Shown one piece after another: positions 53,578 to 64,000 of a DNA stretch of 64,000 nt; positions within the stretch are counted from its first letter, which is position 1; each line of letters begins with the position of its first letter. Origin of the DNA: Smittium mucronatum (taxonomy: Eukaryota > Kickxellomycota > Harpellomycetes > Harpellales > Legeriomycetaceae); contig LSSL01000038.1 of assembly GCA_001953115.1 (NCBI GenBank), forward strand, positions 1 through 64,000, written 5' to 3'. Made by a program: the position numbers and the translations under genes. The notes beneath the pieces were generated by a model, which saw only the letters and a program-made list of their open reading frames with translations, searched no databases and was not told where the DNA came from.

Positions 53578-56500
53578 TCTCTATAATATTACGAGATTTA
53601 AATTTAAGATAAGATTGGAATTAAAAATATAGAGTTTTTTAAAATAAAAAAGAAGAGAAGGGGATGAATAAAAGTACAGAGAATACAAAAAAAGGCTAAA
53701 TAATTCCGTGATGTGAATTATATTTCAAAAAATACTACAAAAACACCCTTTATAGTAAGAAAGGAACATGATTTTATGAAAAAAAAAACTTTTTCAGAGC
53801 CTGAAATTAGCGATTTGAAATTTTTTTTAAATTTTTTTTTTTTTTTGGAATCACTTAATTATATTATAATATTAGCCATTATTTGTACTCATTTATATTT
53901 TCAACAAATAAATTAGTTATAAATAGAAAATCTTTTTAAATTGTAAAGATACCCTTAGTTATATAAATAAGTTATAAATCAATCATATATTTTATTGTTT
54001 AAATCTTTTTTTTGCTATAAAAACCTTTTTTCGGTAATATTATTGTAATTAACCTTCTATTTTATTTGCACTAGTTTTTTTTTGTTTTTTTTTACGAAAT
54101 TTCGAAAATATTAATCATCGAAAAGCTTAAATATAATTATACGAAATCAGTTACAAAAATTTCTATTCCGACAGAATAGATTTGATTACAAATTATTTTT
54201 TTACTGATTATTATCAGTATAGCTTCATTGATTTAATTAAAGTAATTATATATTAATAATTTATTTCTAAAAAAGTAAGTCTCTTTATTAGCGTAAGTTT
54301 TTATTCCAATGTAGAGCAGAAATTCATACAGATAAGTCTAATTTATTTCAAAATAATTTTTTTCCATTCTAAATTATCCTTTCTTTGAAAAATCACCTAG
54401 ACTTATTTCTGCAGTCTCAAAAAATATTTAAAAAGCGTACTGTTTAAGGAAAGTAGAGTTTTCATATTTACCAAGAATTAAGATCCTGGAAATAAAAAGG
54501 AGTGTTGTTAATATCAAAGCCAATTATAACCGTATAAATTCCGTTATTTTAAAGATTAAAATCGTTTATTTGAATATTCTCGTTTTTATACTTATTTGAC
54601 TAGATATACACACATATTTTGAGTTAGAAATAGCAAGAATCCTTCGTATAACAATAAGAGCCACCTTTTTTTTGGATATATTCCTGAGAGCAAATGAAAA
54701 CTTTAGCCAATTTATTGTTTTTAATCTGCTTTGAAATTTAAATTTCATTAGATAATTTTTCAAATTAAAAAAAATTTCAAACTCCATGGACAAGAGAATT
54801 TGATTAAATAATAACACAAGTTTGTAAATCTAGGGGCAAATATTTAATGCATTTTTTCAAATACAATCTACATTAGAGTTCATAAAACTAGTCTTTATAA
54901 TATTAATACTTATCCGAACCCAAAATAAACTTATTTTATTACAAAAGATGTTAAATATAAATAAAAGACCTTAAAATATTAAAGTTTTTTGTAAAAAAAT
55001 TGAATTTTGGCTTGGATTAATATAAAAAATAAAAAGTATTTTCACAAATTTTTAAGGTTTAAAAATAATTAACTTGATTTTTCCGAATTCCTAATTCAAC
55101 AGTAAAATATGTCTATGGATTTTTCAAAATCCAAAGTTTATTGTAAATAGGTTTTGATGGTAAATTTTAATTTCTTTTCATGTCATATTTTTGTCTAGGC
55201 TCAAGATTTTTATAATCGCTATTTAACACTGTGGGAGATCTGTTACAGGTGAAGCTCAATATTTTAACAAAACTCCATTTCATTTTCAATATGAAAAGTT
55301 TACATGCTATTAAATATACGTTTATTTTTCGAAAAAAAATATTATAAAAATCTCCTATTGAGGTAGCTAGATAATTTTAAAGGATATATTCAAATAAAAT
55401 TGAAATTTTTAAAGTATTAATTTATCAATTGCATTTTACATATGCTTTGATTTGTTATGCAACAGCAATATTTTTTTTCCAGCTAATGATTTTTTTTAAT
55501 AATGAATTATATATTAATTAAAAAAATATCAACACTAAGCCAATATAATATAAACACGAATTAGGAATGGCTGTTTTTCCATATTTTTCCATATATATAC
55601 TTTGTAATTCCAATTCTGAATTGATTTATTTTTTTTAATCATTAATAATTTAAAAGTTTAAATCTGAAGTGCCCGAAAAAAAAATTCCCATTTATGGGAA
55701 AGTATATTATTTAAAGATTTTTTCCAATAATTTTTCCAATGGATTGGAGAATACTGTTTGATCCTTCAAATTTACTTGATTTTATATAAAAAAAAATCCA
55801 GTAACATTTAGATTAAATTTAATTGATTAATTGGATGCCATAATAATTAATTGGATGTTTTTTAAAGTAATTAAACATATATTAGAGTATTTAAATGGTA
55901 ATTCACAGCAATTTTACTAATAGTTTCTAGATATCAGATTAAAAAACTTAAGATTTTTTACTGAACTGTATCATTTCTTGAATATCACATTATCATTTTA
56001 ATAAAAAAATATCCATTGCTCAAAAAATATTTAAAAAAGGCTTAATTTAGTTCATAAATAAATAACTGAGAAATATTTCTAATATTGCTTCTTTTTATTT
56101 TTAAAAAAATTTATATTATATTATTCCTCCATTGAAGAATAAAAAAACATCAAAACCCACCAAAAAAGCAATTTTTATCAATTAAATCTTCAAATTATTT
56201 TTTACCATAAAATATAATATAATTAATAATTTGATTCTAGTATTCGATTATCTAATTAGAGTATTTCTATTATAAATATTTATGGCAAAATTATTTTTGA
56301 TTCCAAAATCTATTAATTTTTTGTCGTTTTTTAAAAAATGGAGAGGGATATATTTTATAAATTTTTATTTGAATATTTACTTCATAAAACGCAGTTCATA
56401 GGATATAATTCTTATTTTAATTAAGTAAAAACGGATAATAATCATTTAAGTTAATCTAGAATGGTAAAATTCTCATATTAAATGATAAAAATACAATATT

Positions 56501-57960
56501 CATATTCATATCTTCTATTTTTTTTTCATTTTAAAATTCACAAGGTGAATTAAGTACTTTTAATACCTCTGTAAAAATTTTTAAAAGCGACTAATTATAA
56601 CAATTTCAAAATATTCATTTGGAAAATTTTCCAACATAATATTTTTATATTTGATAAAAGATTAAATAAATTTTGCCCAAAAAATCTGGAAAAATAAATG
56701 AAGTCAGAAAAATATGTACTGATTCTATTTTTTACCAAAAATTCCTGTCCAATAATTTAGGGGAAATTCTTCAAAAAATCCATTATACTCATTATTTAAC
56801 AATTCATTCAATTTAATTCATTTATTCGCTGGTTCGAAGTAAGGCTTTATATTTCATATTATATTTTGAGACCAACAAATGTTCTGAAACCCCCATTTAG
56901 CCATCATGATTTCGTATTTTTTTTTCAACAGACTTATTCAATTATTAGCTATTAAATCGAATCAAATGTTTTAAATATATTGTGGTGATAGATATTATTT
57001 AGACCCTCGTCTTAAGTGAGTAAAAACGAGATATTTATGATAATTGAAATTTTTTGAAAAGACGAGAGAATTACTAAAAAAAAATTTTTTTTATAATTTA
57101 TTGCAGCTTAAGTTAAATTTTAACCAAAGAAAAAGAAAACCCAATGTATTTTTTTCAAGATTTTTTCGCGGAAATTTCCCAAAATTTGTTGACAAAAATT
57201 TTCAATAAAAAAATAGATTCTGTATAAAATTTCCAGAATTTCCAGAATTTGTTAAATTTTCCGGATTTTATATACTTTTTCCAAAGTTTGTCCACCGATA
57301 AAACCAACCTTTAATAAAAAGTAATTTGGACCAAGAGTCGGTTGGGAATTTTTTTCGGGAAAAATTTCCTGGCACATTTGATTCAATAATATGAATATAA
57401 AGCGTTTATTATTGCAAGTTAAATTTTAATGAAAAAAATACCATAAAAAATTCTGATTTTTTTAGCTAGGATATAATAATGACCGAGAATGATTATTAAT
57501 CATGAAGAGAGCAAAAAAAATACAAAAAAAATTATAAAATCTTTTTTCGATTATCAACAAAATTCTTTTAAAATCAATCGAATAAAATGCGAAGAAAATT
57601 TAATGAAAACAAAGCATCTTCACAAAAAAGAATTTTCGCTATAAGAAAAATTCTGAAAATGTTCTTTAAATTTATCTTTAAATCGATCAAAACATGAATC
57701 AAAATAATACAGCAATCGCATAATTGATTAAAGTTAAATTAATAAAAATACAGAAGAATAGAATTATTTTTTCATCCGTAAAAAATGTAAATATTTTAGA
57801 ATTTTTTCTCTGTAAAGATAAAATAATTTCAATTCATTATTTATAACTATGTTTTCAAGTTAAATAGAAAAATCAAAAAACTTCAAAAGAATTTGACAGG
57901 ATTTGTGCGTTTTTAAATAACTATTTTATTTTTGTGAATGTATTTTAAATCTTTTTTTTT
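53578..57960. other. A+T-rich gene desert 2, right part
   Basis: A/T-rich sequence with homopolymer runs. Two open frames, 53713-53916 (+) and 54566-54817 (-), are low-complexity and probably chance. Nothing else is supported. Confidence 0.7.
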
Positions 57961-58974
57961 TTTGCAGATTTAATGATCGTAGTGTTAATAGATGTAAGGA
58001 TTATTGGCCTGCCACACATTCGCCTACTGGAACAATCAATTCGTTTTCAAAATAGAGATTTTTTACTCGAATATAAATTGCTAATTTTTTCAAATTAAAC
58101 AAATTTATGCACAAGACTTGATCTTTTATTACAGGTGGTTAGCAAGTAGGTGAAATGTTCAGTAGTTGAAATGTAAATGTGTCAATAGTTACGTCACCAT
58201 TTCGAGCACTATTGTTACAAATCCAGAAGTTAGCCAATGGAATGGTGAATCCCAGTTTCTTATATACGGCCTATAAAGTTTCCGAATTTGCGCTAATTGT
58301 CAGTTTACTCCTTTCAGGGACAATCGTACAAAAAATGGAGTTCACTTTCTGCTCAATATTTTCATTAGACTAATATTATTTGTATACCATTGGATAAATC
58401 TAAAAGTTAGGCCAATTGAAATGGCTAATTTACACAGATAGGATTGAGGCCTAAATTTGGGCCCGGAAAGGGTTAAAAAGTGTTGGATTGTGCACCGAAA
58501 ACACAAATCATTGGATAAAATAGATGACATTCTTATTAGGGAAAAAATAACGAATGAAAATGCATAAATTTCAAATGATTTGACACAGTCTAATTAGGCA
58601 ATAAAATAAATACTAGTAACCTGGTTCTCTCGCAACTATACTTTGGCAGTCTACAAATAATTTGGTGGAAATCAAAAGGTTTCAAAGTGTTAGGATATAA
58701 TTTGACGAGATTAACGCAACTCAGACAAAATTAAGTAATTTGATGGCATTCAGTTTAATTTACAAAAAAACTGATGTGTAATTTGATGTCGTTCAGTATG
58801 GTTTGAAAATGCTGCGATATAATTTGATGTCATTTTTATAAAACCCAAAGTGGAGATTAGAATACACTACAATTCTTAGATAAACACAAGTCTAATAAAT
58901 TTCAATTAACTTTTTATTGAAAATTATACCTCTGCTCTTTATCTATCTCTTTTAATTTCATACTCTCTTTTTAG
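57961..58974. other. Upstream region of exchanger gene with repeats and a possible relic
   Basis: Composition recovers from the desert at about 57.96 kb. On the minus strand between about 58.15 and 58.40 kb a frame broken by one TAG reads as a balanced peptide (for example KLGFTIPLANFWICNNSARN); an overlapping plus-strand frame of 64 codons starts at a GTG (58179). Neither is recognised. Four spaced TAATTTGA motifs follow at 58698-58827. The stretch just before the exchanger gene is pyrimidine-rich and ends TTTTTAG at 58974. Confidence 0.45.
58698..58838 (+). repeat. Degenerate ~41-bp repeat with TAATTTGA core
   Basis: TAATTTGA occurs at 58698, 58736, 58779 and 58820, spaced 38, 43 and 41 bp. 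Copies two to four continue with TGGCATT, TGTCGTT and TGTCATT, and the first and fourth are preceded by GATA. The series sits about 180-300 bp upstream of the exchanger start codon, so it may be a promoter array or an eroded tandem repeat. Confidence 0.65.
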
Positions 58975-59004
58975 ATGGGCCCTGATATTCGATTTCCTCC
59001 ATAA
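58975..59004 (+). promoter_or_regulatory. Nine-codon uORF overlapping exchanger start (TAATG)
   Basis: An upstream ATG opens a nine-codon frame (MGPDIRFPP) whose TAA ends at 59004, the A of the main ATG. Such stop-start overlap can permit termination-reinitiation and translational control. The ATG is immediately preceded by a pyrimidine-rich tract ending TTTTTAG, so this position may also be the acceptor of a 5' UTR intron, in which case the uORF would be the first thing in the second exon. Confidence 0.45.
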
Positions 59005-61820
59005 TGGGCTCTTATAAACCAGCTGTCCTTACTTTTATTCTAATTATTCTAACTTTTTATTTATCTTTCACTCTTTCTTCAGCTTCATCTTCCTCTGATG
59101 ATGCATCATTACTTCAAGTTTCTTATAAGTGCTCAGATGTTTCTCGAACCGAATTAGACAAATGCTATTTTGTTAAAGAATATTGTCAAGATGAGGGTCA
59201 AGGGATTATTAATTACCTAACTTTCATCTACTGTGGCTCTCCAAAATTGAAAATTTTTAAAATGTGTCTTTCAGTATTAATACTTCTCACCTTATTTCTA
59301 TGGATCGGAATTACTGCTTCAGATTACTTTTCTCCTAATTTGCAAACTGTAGCTCAGCTATTCAAGATTCCAGATTCAATAGCTGGGGTGACTCTTTTAG
59401 CTCTAGGGAATGGCGCTCCCGATATTTTCACCAATTTTAACGCAATCAAATCTGGAAGTGCCTCTTTAGCTATAGGTGAACTTATTGGCGCTGCCATGTT
59501 TGTTATCTGCGTCGTGTCCGGTTTGATGATTATAATTACAAATGGCTTTTCTGTCCCCAAAGCAATAGTTTACCGCGAGTTATTCTTTTTGTTTCTTGCT
59601 TCTCTCTCTATTTTTTTCATTTGTTTCTTTTCTTTCATCGATTACCCCATAGCTATTTCCATGCTCACATTATACCTCATCTATGTCTCAGTTATCGCCT
59701 TTATTTTTGTTTTGGATAAAAGAAGGAGCCTTAAGCGCAATGCCCTCCAAAATACTTTTTCTCGCACTAATGTCTCTCCTGAAAATTTCAATCCTCGTGA
59801 TACCCCTCTTGAACCTTTACGTTCAGCTTCTTCAGATCCCGAAAATTATGACCAAACTAAAATGTCTTTAGTTTCGAATTATCTTAAAACTTATCCACGT
59901 TCTTTATTAGGCGCTGTGGAATTTCAAGAGTTTTTTGATCAGTTTCCTGAAAACCCTCAATTTCGTAGCAAATCTTTATCTCAAATTCCCAACAAAACGA
60001 GCCTCTCGCTTGAAATACCACATCACTCTTCAATTCAGGCCCAAGAGGACTCTCATTCAAATCATTCAGTAATTTCGGCGACCAAATCTACTCATCTTGA
60101 AGTTCCTATAGTGAATCCTGATTTTCTAGATCATCTTCCTCAAAATCGATCGAACTCCAGAAAGAAATCTTTACCTATTTTCGATTCTGACAATCACTTT
60201 TCCCCCAATAGACCTAGCAATATCACCGACTTTAATTTAAAGCATATGGATTTACACAAGTCAGAAATTATAAACCCAAAAGGGAACTCAAACATGATAG
60301 TTCCGACCATTCATATATCTCCCCCCAGTATAATCAGCACTTCGGAGCTTCGCAACGCCAACGATAGTATTAGCGGTTCAGAAATTAGCCTCAATCTGTC
60401 CAATTCCACCTCAAATACTCCCGAGCAACACCACCCTATCAATAGATATTGGCATATTTTGATTACTTTTATTCCTACCCTTAAGAAATGGAACAAAAAA
60501 GGCAATATTTTCAAAAAGATACTGCTTTTGTATTCATCCATTCCTGTCCTTCTGCTCAATATCTCCATTCCTGTTGTTGTGCATTTGCCGTATTTCCACA
60601 ACTCCAACCTTGGGCTTGATGAAATATGGGACGTTTTAAGCGTTGTAAGCCAATCAATAGCGCAACAGTCTCCTGTCAGTTCTTCACCGCAGTCTGAAAC
60701 TTCAGAACAAAGCCAGAACGAAATAGAAATGTCTAGCCGTAAGAGCGTTTCAAGTTATTATAGCTCTTCCACTTCTAGCTCATCTGATGATAGCATTGAC
60801 TCAGTTAATGCAGTCTCCACAAGCCTCATTAAGTCCAAAAACAAACCACCTCGACATTTATCATCGGCACCAGCACACCTTTCTTCACATGAAATGGGTA
60901 AACGACCCTCTGCTAACTCTACTTCCAGATCATATTCAAAATCCAACAATTTGACCGTTGATATTAATGTTATGCCACCTTCCTTGTCTGATCAAACTCG
61001 GCATCGTTCTCTTAGATCTGCTACTTCAATGTCAGATCGCTCTTCTGTATCTTTTGCGCCATCCTATTCTTCGCGATTTTTCAAATCTCACAAATTGAAT
61101 TACTTTTTCAACCTTTCTAAATGCATTTTCTGCCCTTTGTTTATCTCTTTTGCTTTTATGCATATCGCTGACACATCGTCCAAGTCTATTTTTGTTGGAA
61201 TTGCACTTGGCGCACTTGCTGCTGTGCTATATGATATGAAATCGCGTTTTGCAGAAAATAACCCTACTAGTTATTTGGAAACTCATAATTTTGGGCTTTT
61301 TGCTAAATTTCTGGCTAAATCTCTTCCTGTTCTGGATATTTCTCCCACTTTTTTTGGGATTGTAGCTGGACTGTTCTGGATTTATCTACTATCTAACGAA
61401 ATTGTAGCAATAATGCAGTCATTGGGTGCTGCTTTTGGGATCAGCGATGGCCTTCTTGGGCTTACAGTATTGGCTCTTGGGAACAGCGTTGGAGATCTGG
61501 CAACTAATCTGGCAGTTGCTCGTTTAGGCTACCCAATTATGGGAATAAGTGCTTGTTTTGGTGGTCCTCTTTTAAACATTCTTATAGGAATTGGTTTATC
61601 TTCGGTAATCACACTTCCGACAATTTTAGATGGAGGCGTAATCCAATTAACACACTCCAGACCAGTGTTCATTTCCTCAGTTGTATTTATGGCCACCATC
61701 CTATTTATCATGGCTATTACCATAGCACAAAACTTTAGACTTACCAAAATCACTGGCTACTGTCTTATTTTCATATACGTCTCGTTGGCAGCAACTAATT
61801 TTGCTCTTGAATATTCGTAA
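59004..61820 (+). CDS. NCLX/CCX-type cation/Ca2+ exchanger
   Basis: A single-exon membrane protein of 938 residues of the sodium/calcium exchanger superfamily, CCX/NCLX branch (human SLC8B1, yeast YDL206W). It is expected to exchange Ca2+ for monovalent cations across an organelle membrane. An N-terminal hydrophobic signal (about 6-27) is followed by a Cys-containing lumenal stretch. The first exchanger domain carries the alpha-1 repeat with GNGAPDIFTNF (about 135-145). A very long Ser/Asn-rich hydrophilic loop (about 240-475) follows, then one hydrophobic segment, another Ser-rich loop (about 560-690), and the second domain with the alpha-2 repeat GNSVGDLATNLAVARLGYP (about 826-844) and FGGPLLNILIGIGLS. 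Asp residues in both GN-x-x-x-D motifs, needed for ion binding in the family, are intact. The loops are longer than in typical members and may be regulatory. Subcellular site and coupling ion are not readable. It is convergent with the PFK-2 gene. Confidence 0.93.
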   Translation: MGSYKPAVLTFILIILTFYLSFTLSSASSSSDDASLLQVSYKCSDVSRTELDKCYFVKEYCQDEGQGIINYLTFIYCGSPKLKIFKMCLSVLILLTLFLWIGITASDYFSPNLQTVAQLFKIPDSIAGVTLLALGNGAPDIFTNFNAIKSGSASLAIGELIGAAMFVICVVSGLMIIITNGFSVPKAIVYRELFFLFLASLSIFFICFFSFIDYPIAISMLTLYLIYVSVIAFIFVLDKRRSLKRNALQNTFSRTNVSPENFNPRDTPLEPLRSASSDPENYDQTKMSLVSNYLKTYPRSLLGAVEFQEFFDQFPENPQFRSKSLSQIPNKTSLSLEIPHHSSIQAQEDSHSNHSVISATKSTHLEVPIVNPDFLDHLPQNRSNSRKKSLPIFDSDNHFSPNRPSNITDFNLKHMDLHKSEIINPKGNSNMIVPTIHISPPSIISTSELRNANDSISGSEISLNLSNSTSNTPEQHHPINRYWHILITFIPTLKKWNKKGNIFKKILLLYSSIPVLLLNISIPVVVHLPYFHNSNLGLDEIWDVLSVVSQSIAQQSPVSSSPQSETSEQSQNEIEMSSRKSVSSYYSSSTSSSSDDSIDSVNAVSTSLIKSKNKPPRHLSSAPAHLSSHEMGKRPSANSTSRSYSKSNNLTVDINVMPPSLSDQTRHRSLRSATSMSDRSSVSFAPSYSSRFFKSHKLNYFFNLSKCIFCPLFISFAFMHIADTSSKSIFVGIALGALAAVLYDMKSRFAENNPTSYLETHNFGLFAKFLAKSLPVLDISPTFFGIVAGLFWIYLLSNEIVAIMQSLGAAFGISDGLLGLTVLALGNSVGDLATNLAVARLGYPIMGISACFGGPLLNILIGIGLSSVITLPTILDGGVIQLTHSRPVFISSVVFMATILFIMAITIAQNFRLTKITGYCLIFIYVSLAATNFALEYS

Positions 61821-62115
61821 TTGAGATATCGTCTTCTTATTTTCCCCTGAATTTTGTATATATTATTTTTTGCTCACCTAATATTTTCCTTTTAGTTATT
61901 AATCCATTTCAACAATACAAATAGAAAAAAAATTAATGGCAATTTGTGAATAAGAGGTTTTATATAAGATGTTAGAAGATTATATTAGGGGGGAGGGGTA
62001 AGAGACTTGAAGTAAGTGGACAGAAAGGAGAAAGAAAAAGAGTGATTTTTAGAAAATAAAAAACAAGAAAAATGGGGAGAGTAAGGGTGAGGGTGAAGAT
62101 GGTAATTAAGTGGGA
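61821..62115. other. Convergent intergenic spacer
   Basis: A 295-bp spacer between the stop codons of two convergent genes. The plus strand is purine-rich with a G-run (GGGGGGAGGGG near 61.99 kb); the minus strand is therefore CT-rich just past the PFK-2 stop codon, as expected for a 3' UTR. No clear AATAAA was seen for either gene. Confidence 0.6.
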
Positions 62116-63990
62116 TTATAGGTCGGAATGTAGAATTTTGGAATCAACTTTGACGAATTCGTCGGTTGATTCGATCCATTTATACAATGACAAATCGTTG
62201 CCAAAGTGTTTAGGTTCGCAGATGAATACATAGTTTATAGGAATGTTAAGATAAGGCATATCCTCAATATTGATATCGAGAAAATAGGCCAAAAGAGTTC
62301 TAGCCACGGCGCGGTGAGTGACTATTAGGACGGAGTTGCGGATACGCTCCAATTCAACTATGATATATTGCAGGCGATGGATGACATCTACATAGGACTC
62401 TCCATGCATTCCAGGGTATCTGGTAAATAATTTGTCTTGGGATCGGTCGGAAAATTCTCTTGGATAAACCTTTGGAATATCCTGGTAAGTCATGCCTTCA
62501 CACAGCCCCGAATATAATTCATTGAGAACGCTGAACTTTTTGAATTTGAATTTTGAGTGGTCAAAATACTGGACAGTTTGAATAGCACGTTTAAGCATAG
62601 AGGTCCATATTTCCAACTTGCAGCCTTGCGGAGAAGGACTAGGGAAAAGGGTTTTAGAGGGAGTAAAATCAGGATTAGGCAGAGACATATTTGGGAGACT
62701 TGATTTTTTATTATCGGTGATATTTTTTTCAAATTGAGCCTGATGCTTCTCTACGAACTTTGAGAGAGATAAAGAGAACTTTTCTCCAGACTCAGTTAAA
62801 GAAGCATCGCCGCCAATCCTCCCAAGAACGTTATCGTAGCTTTCACCATGTCTAGTGATGTAAATGAGTCTGGGTTCTAAATTCATATTCATTAAATAGA
62901 AAACGCATTGACCTTCTAGGAAACCATTGATATTGAAAGTAGTAATCTAGAGATAGAGAAGAGTGTGTTAGAGGAGTATGGTGGAAAAAAAAAAAGGAGA
63001 GTGGTGTAAAACCTTTCTTCCAACGTCTATTATTTTAAAATATTGAACAAAATTTTCTTCTTCAAATTGACCCAAAGGTTCATAGGAGGTTTCATAATTA
63101 GCAAGTCTTTCTCTAAAATCTTTTTGAGCGGCAATAGGATCGACGTGTACGTAATCGGGACTTTTGAGTTTTAAAAGAATGTTAGCCTCGATAATGTCAG
63201 GATCGTTGCAAATACTTTCGATAAACAAAACTTCAAGACCAGGGATTGATTTGAGTTTATTTAAAATATTTTTTCTTCGTCGTATAGTAGAATTTGTAGC
63301 ATCTAAAGCATAAAGGGAAGTAAGAAGTATCCCAAACAGAAAGGAATAAAATAATGCAAGGTATCATGAAGAGAAAAAAAGGAGGCTCTATAAAAACTAA
63401 ATACCATGAATAGCCACTTGGCCACCGGAATCAATCCATTCAATGATCTCGTCTAAAGCTTCCATGGCCACCCCTTCGCGTTTTTTAGAAGCATCTAGGT
63501 TTTTTGGATCGAAAAATCCGCTTGTATGGATAGTTAAATCATCATGATCAGAGATTGCACTTTGGGTATGACTTGAAGAAGAATCTGTAGGAGAAGGAGT
63601 ACTCATATGGAAAATAGGTAATTTTCTTCGGCGATCACCGACATTAAAAATCTTTACGTTTAAACTGAGCCAAGATAGATATCTTTTTAGTTTCTTTACG
63701 ATATAACTTTTTCCTCTGGCGGGCAAACCGACCATTATTACGACAAGTTTAACTTGAGTATCGAGGCTGATAAGACCCTGGTAGAGCTCAGTTCTTTTGC
63801 TAATGTCATGTAAAGATTTGAAGCTGGTGATAGAATTCGAGGAGCTGTCGGAAGCAGAAAAGTCAGAGGTAGACAAGTTTACTCGAGGTTTTGAAGATTT
63901 CAATGGAACTTGCAACTGGTTATTTGAAGTAAACCCTGAAGAGGATTGGGAAACAGAATGGGTGATATCATTAGAAGGGTTGACATTCAT
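62116..63990 (-). CDS. Bifunctional 6-phosphofructo-2-kinase/fructose-2,6-bisphosphatase, three exons
   Basis: Makes and breaks down fructose 2,6-bisphosphate, the signal that activates phosphofructokinase-1. Exons on the minus strand are 63990-63405, 63302-63013 and 62946-62116; the GT-AG introns are 102 and 66 nt, and phases join to 568 codons. Kinase domain: P-loop GLPARGKS (88-95), NVGDRRRK, DATNST across the first intron, ESICNDPDII, DPIAAQKDFRERLANYE and NGFLEGQCVFYLMN. Bisphosphatase domain: RHGES with catalytic His325, ELYSGLCEGMTYQDI (Glu442) and THRAVARTLLAYF (His503), all intact, so it should be truly bifunctional, unlike yeast Pfk26, whose phosphatase site is altered. A Ser/Thr-rich insert of about 30 residues interrupts the kinase domain after NVGDRRRK, and another sits in the phosphatase domain (about 368-400). 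The Ser-rich N-terminus may carry phosphorylation sites. The frame is open to the window edge, so a more upstream start is possible. Confidence 0.95.
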
Positions 63991-64000
63991 ATTGAAAACG

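Noticed and set aside
58179..58373. 64-codon plus-strand frame before the exchanger gene
   Set aside because: It starts at GTG, which is unusual for a eukaryotic nuclear gene, overlaps a better-looking minus-strand frame and has no recognisable domain.

Overview
The window is nuclear DNA of a very A+T-rich eukaryotic microbe. An early-diverging fungus fits best. The evidence is short GT-AG introns (66-102 nt, one of 224 nt) in two genes and fungal-type housekeeping proteins: a HNT1-like HIT protein, a four-domain Mex67 and a bifunctional PFK-2/FBPase-2. The fungal assignment is inference, and nothing here fixes the lineage.

Layout: two gene islands sit in extremely A+T-rich deserts. Desert 1 runs from 1 to about 14.6 kb. 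Island 1 (about 14.6-25.7 kb) holds HNT1 (+), then the convergent MEX67-like gene (-, six exons resolved here) and a membrane RING-H2 E3 gene (-). Upstream of the RING gene lies a 44-bp minisatellite broken by a 430-bp assembly gap, flanked by repeated ATAGCCAAT motifs. The island ends in decayed coding sequence (24.87-25.68 kb). Desert 2 (about 25.7-57.9 kb) has no intact gene. It contains a decayed but clearly coding relic with an Asp/Ser repeat (37.48-38.0 kb), a 243-bp element with 21-bp perfect terminal inverted repeats that looks like a MITE (39.39-39.63 kb), and a relic of a DDE_Tnp_4-type transposase (52.89-53.58 kb). Island 2 (about 58-64 kb) holds an intronless NCLX/CCX-type cation/Ca2+ exchanger (+) and a convergent three-exon 6-phosphofructo-2-kinase/fructose-2,6-bisphosphatase (-) whose start lies 10 bases from the window edge.

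The genes have unrelated cellular jobs: nucleotide phosphoramidate hydrolysis, mRNA export, ubiquitin ligation at a membrane, Ca2+ transport and glycolytic control. They do not form a cluster or pathway. The most interesting part is the architecture. Compact gene islands alternate with long deserts whose few G+C-bearing patches look like dead mobile elements. Many of their stop codons are one C-to-T step from Gln or Arg codons, which would suit a RIP-like or deamination-driven decay, though this is unproven. I found no convincing new multi-gene system.
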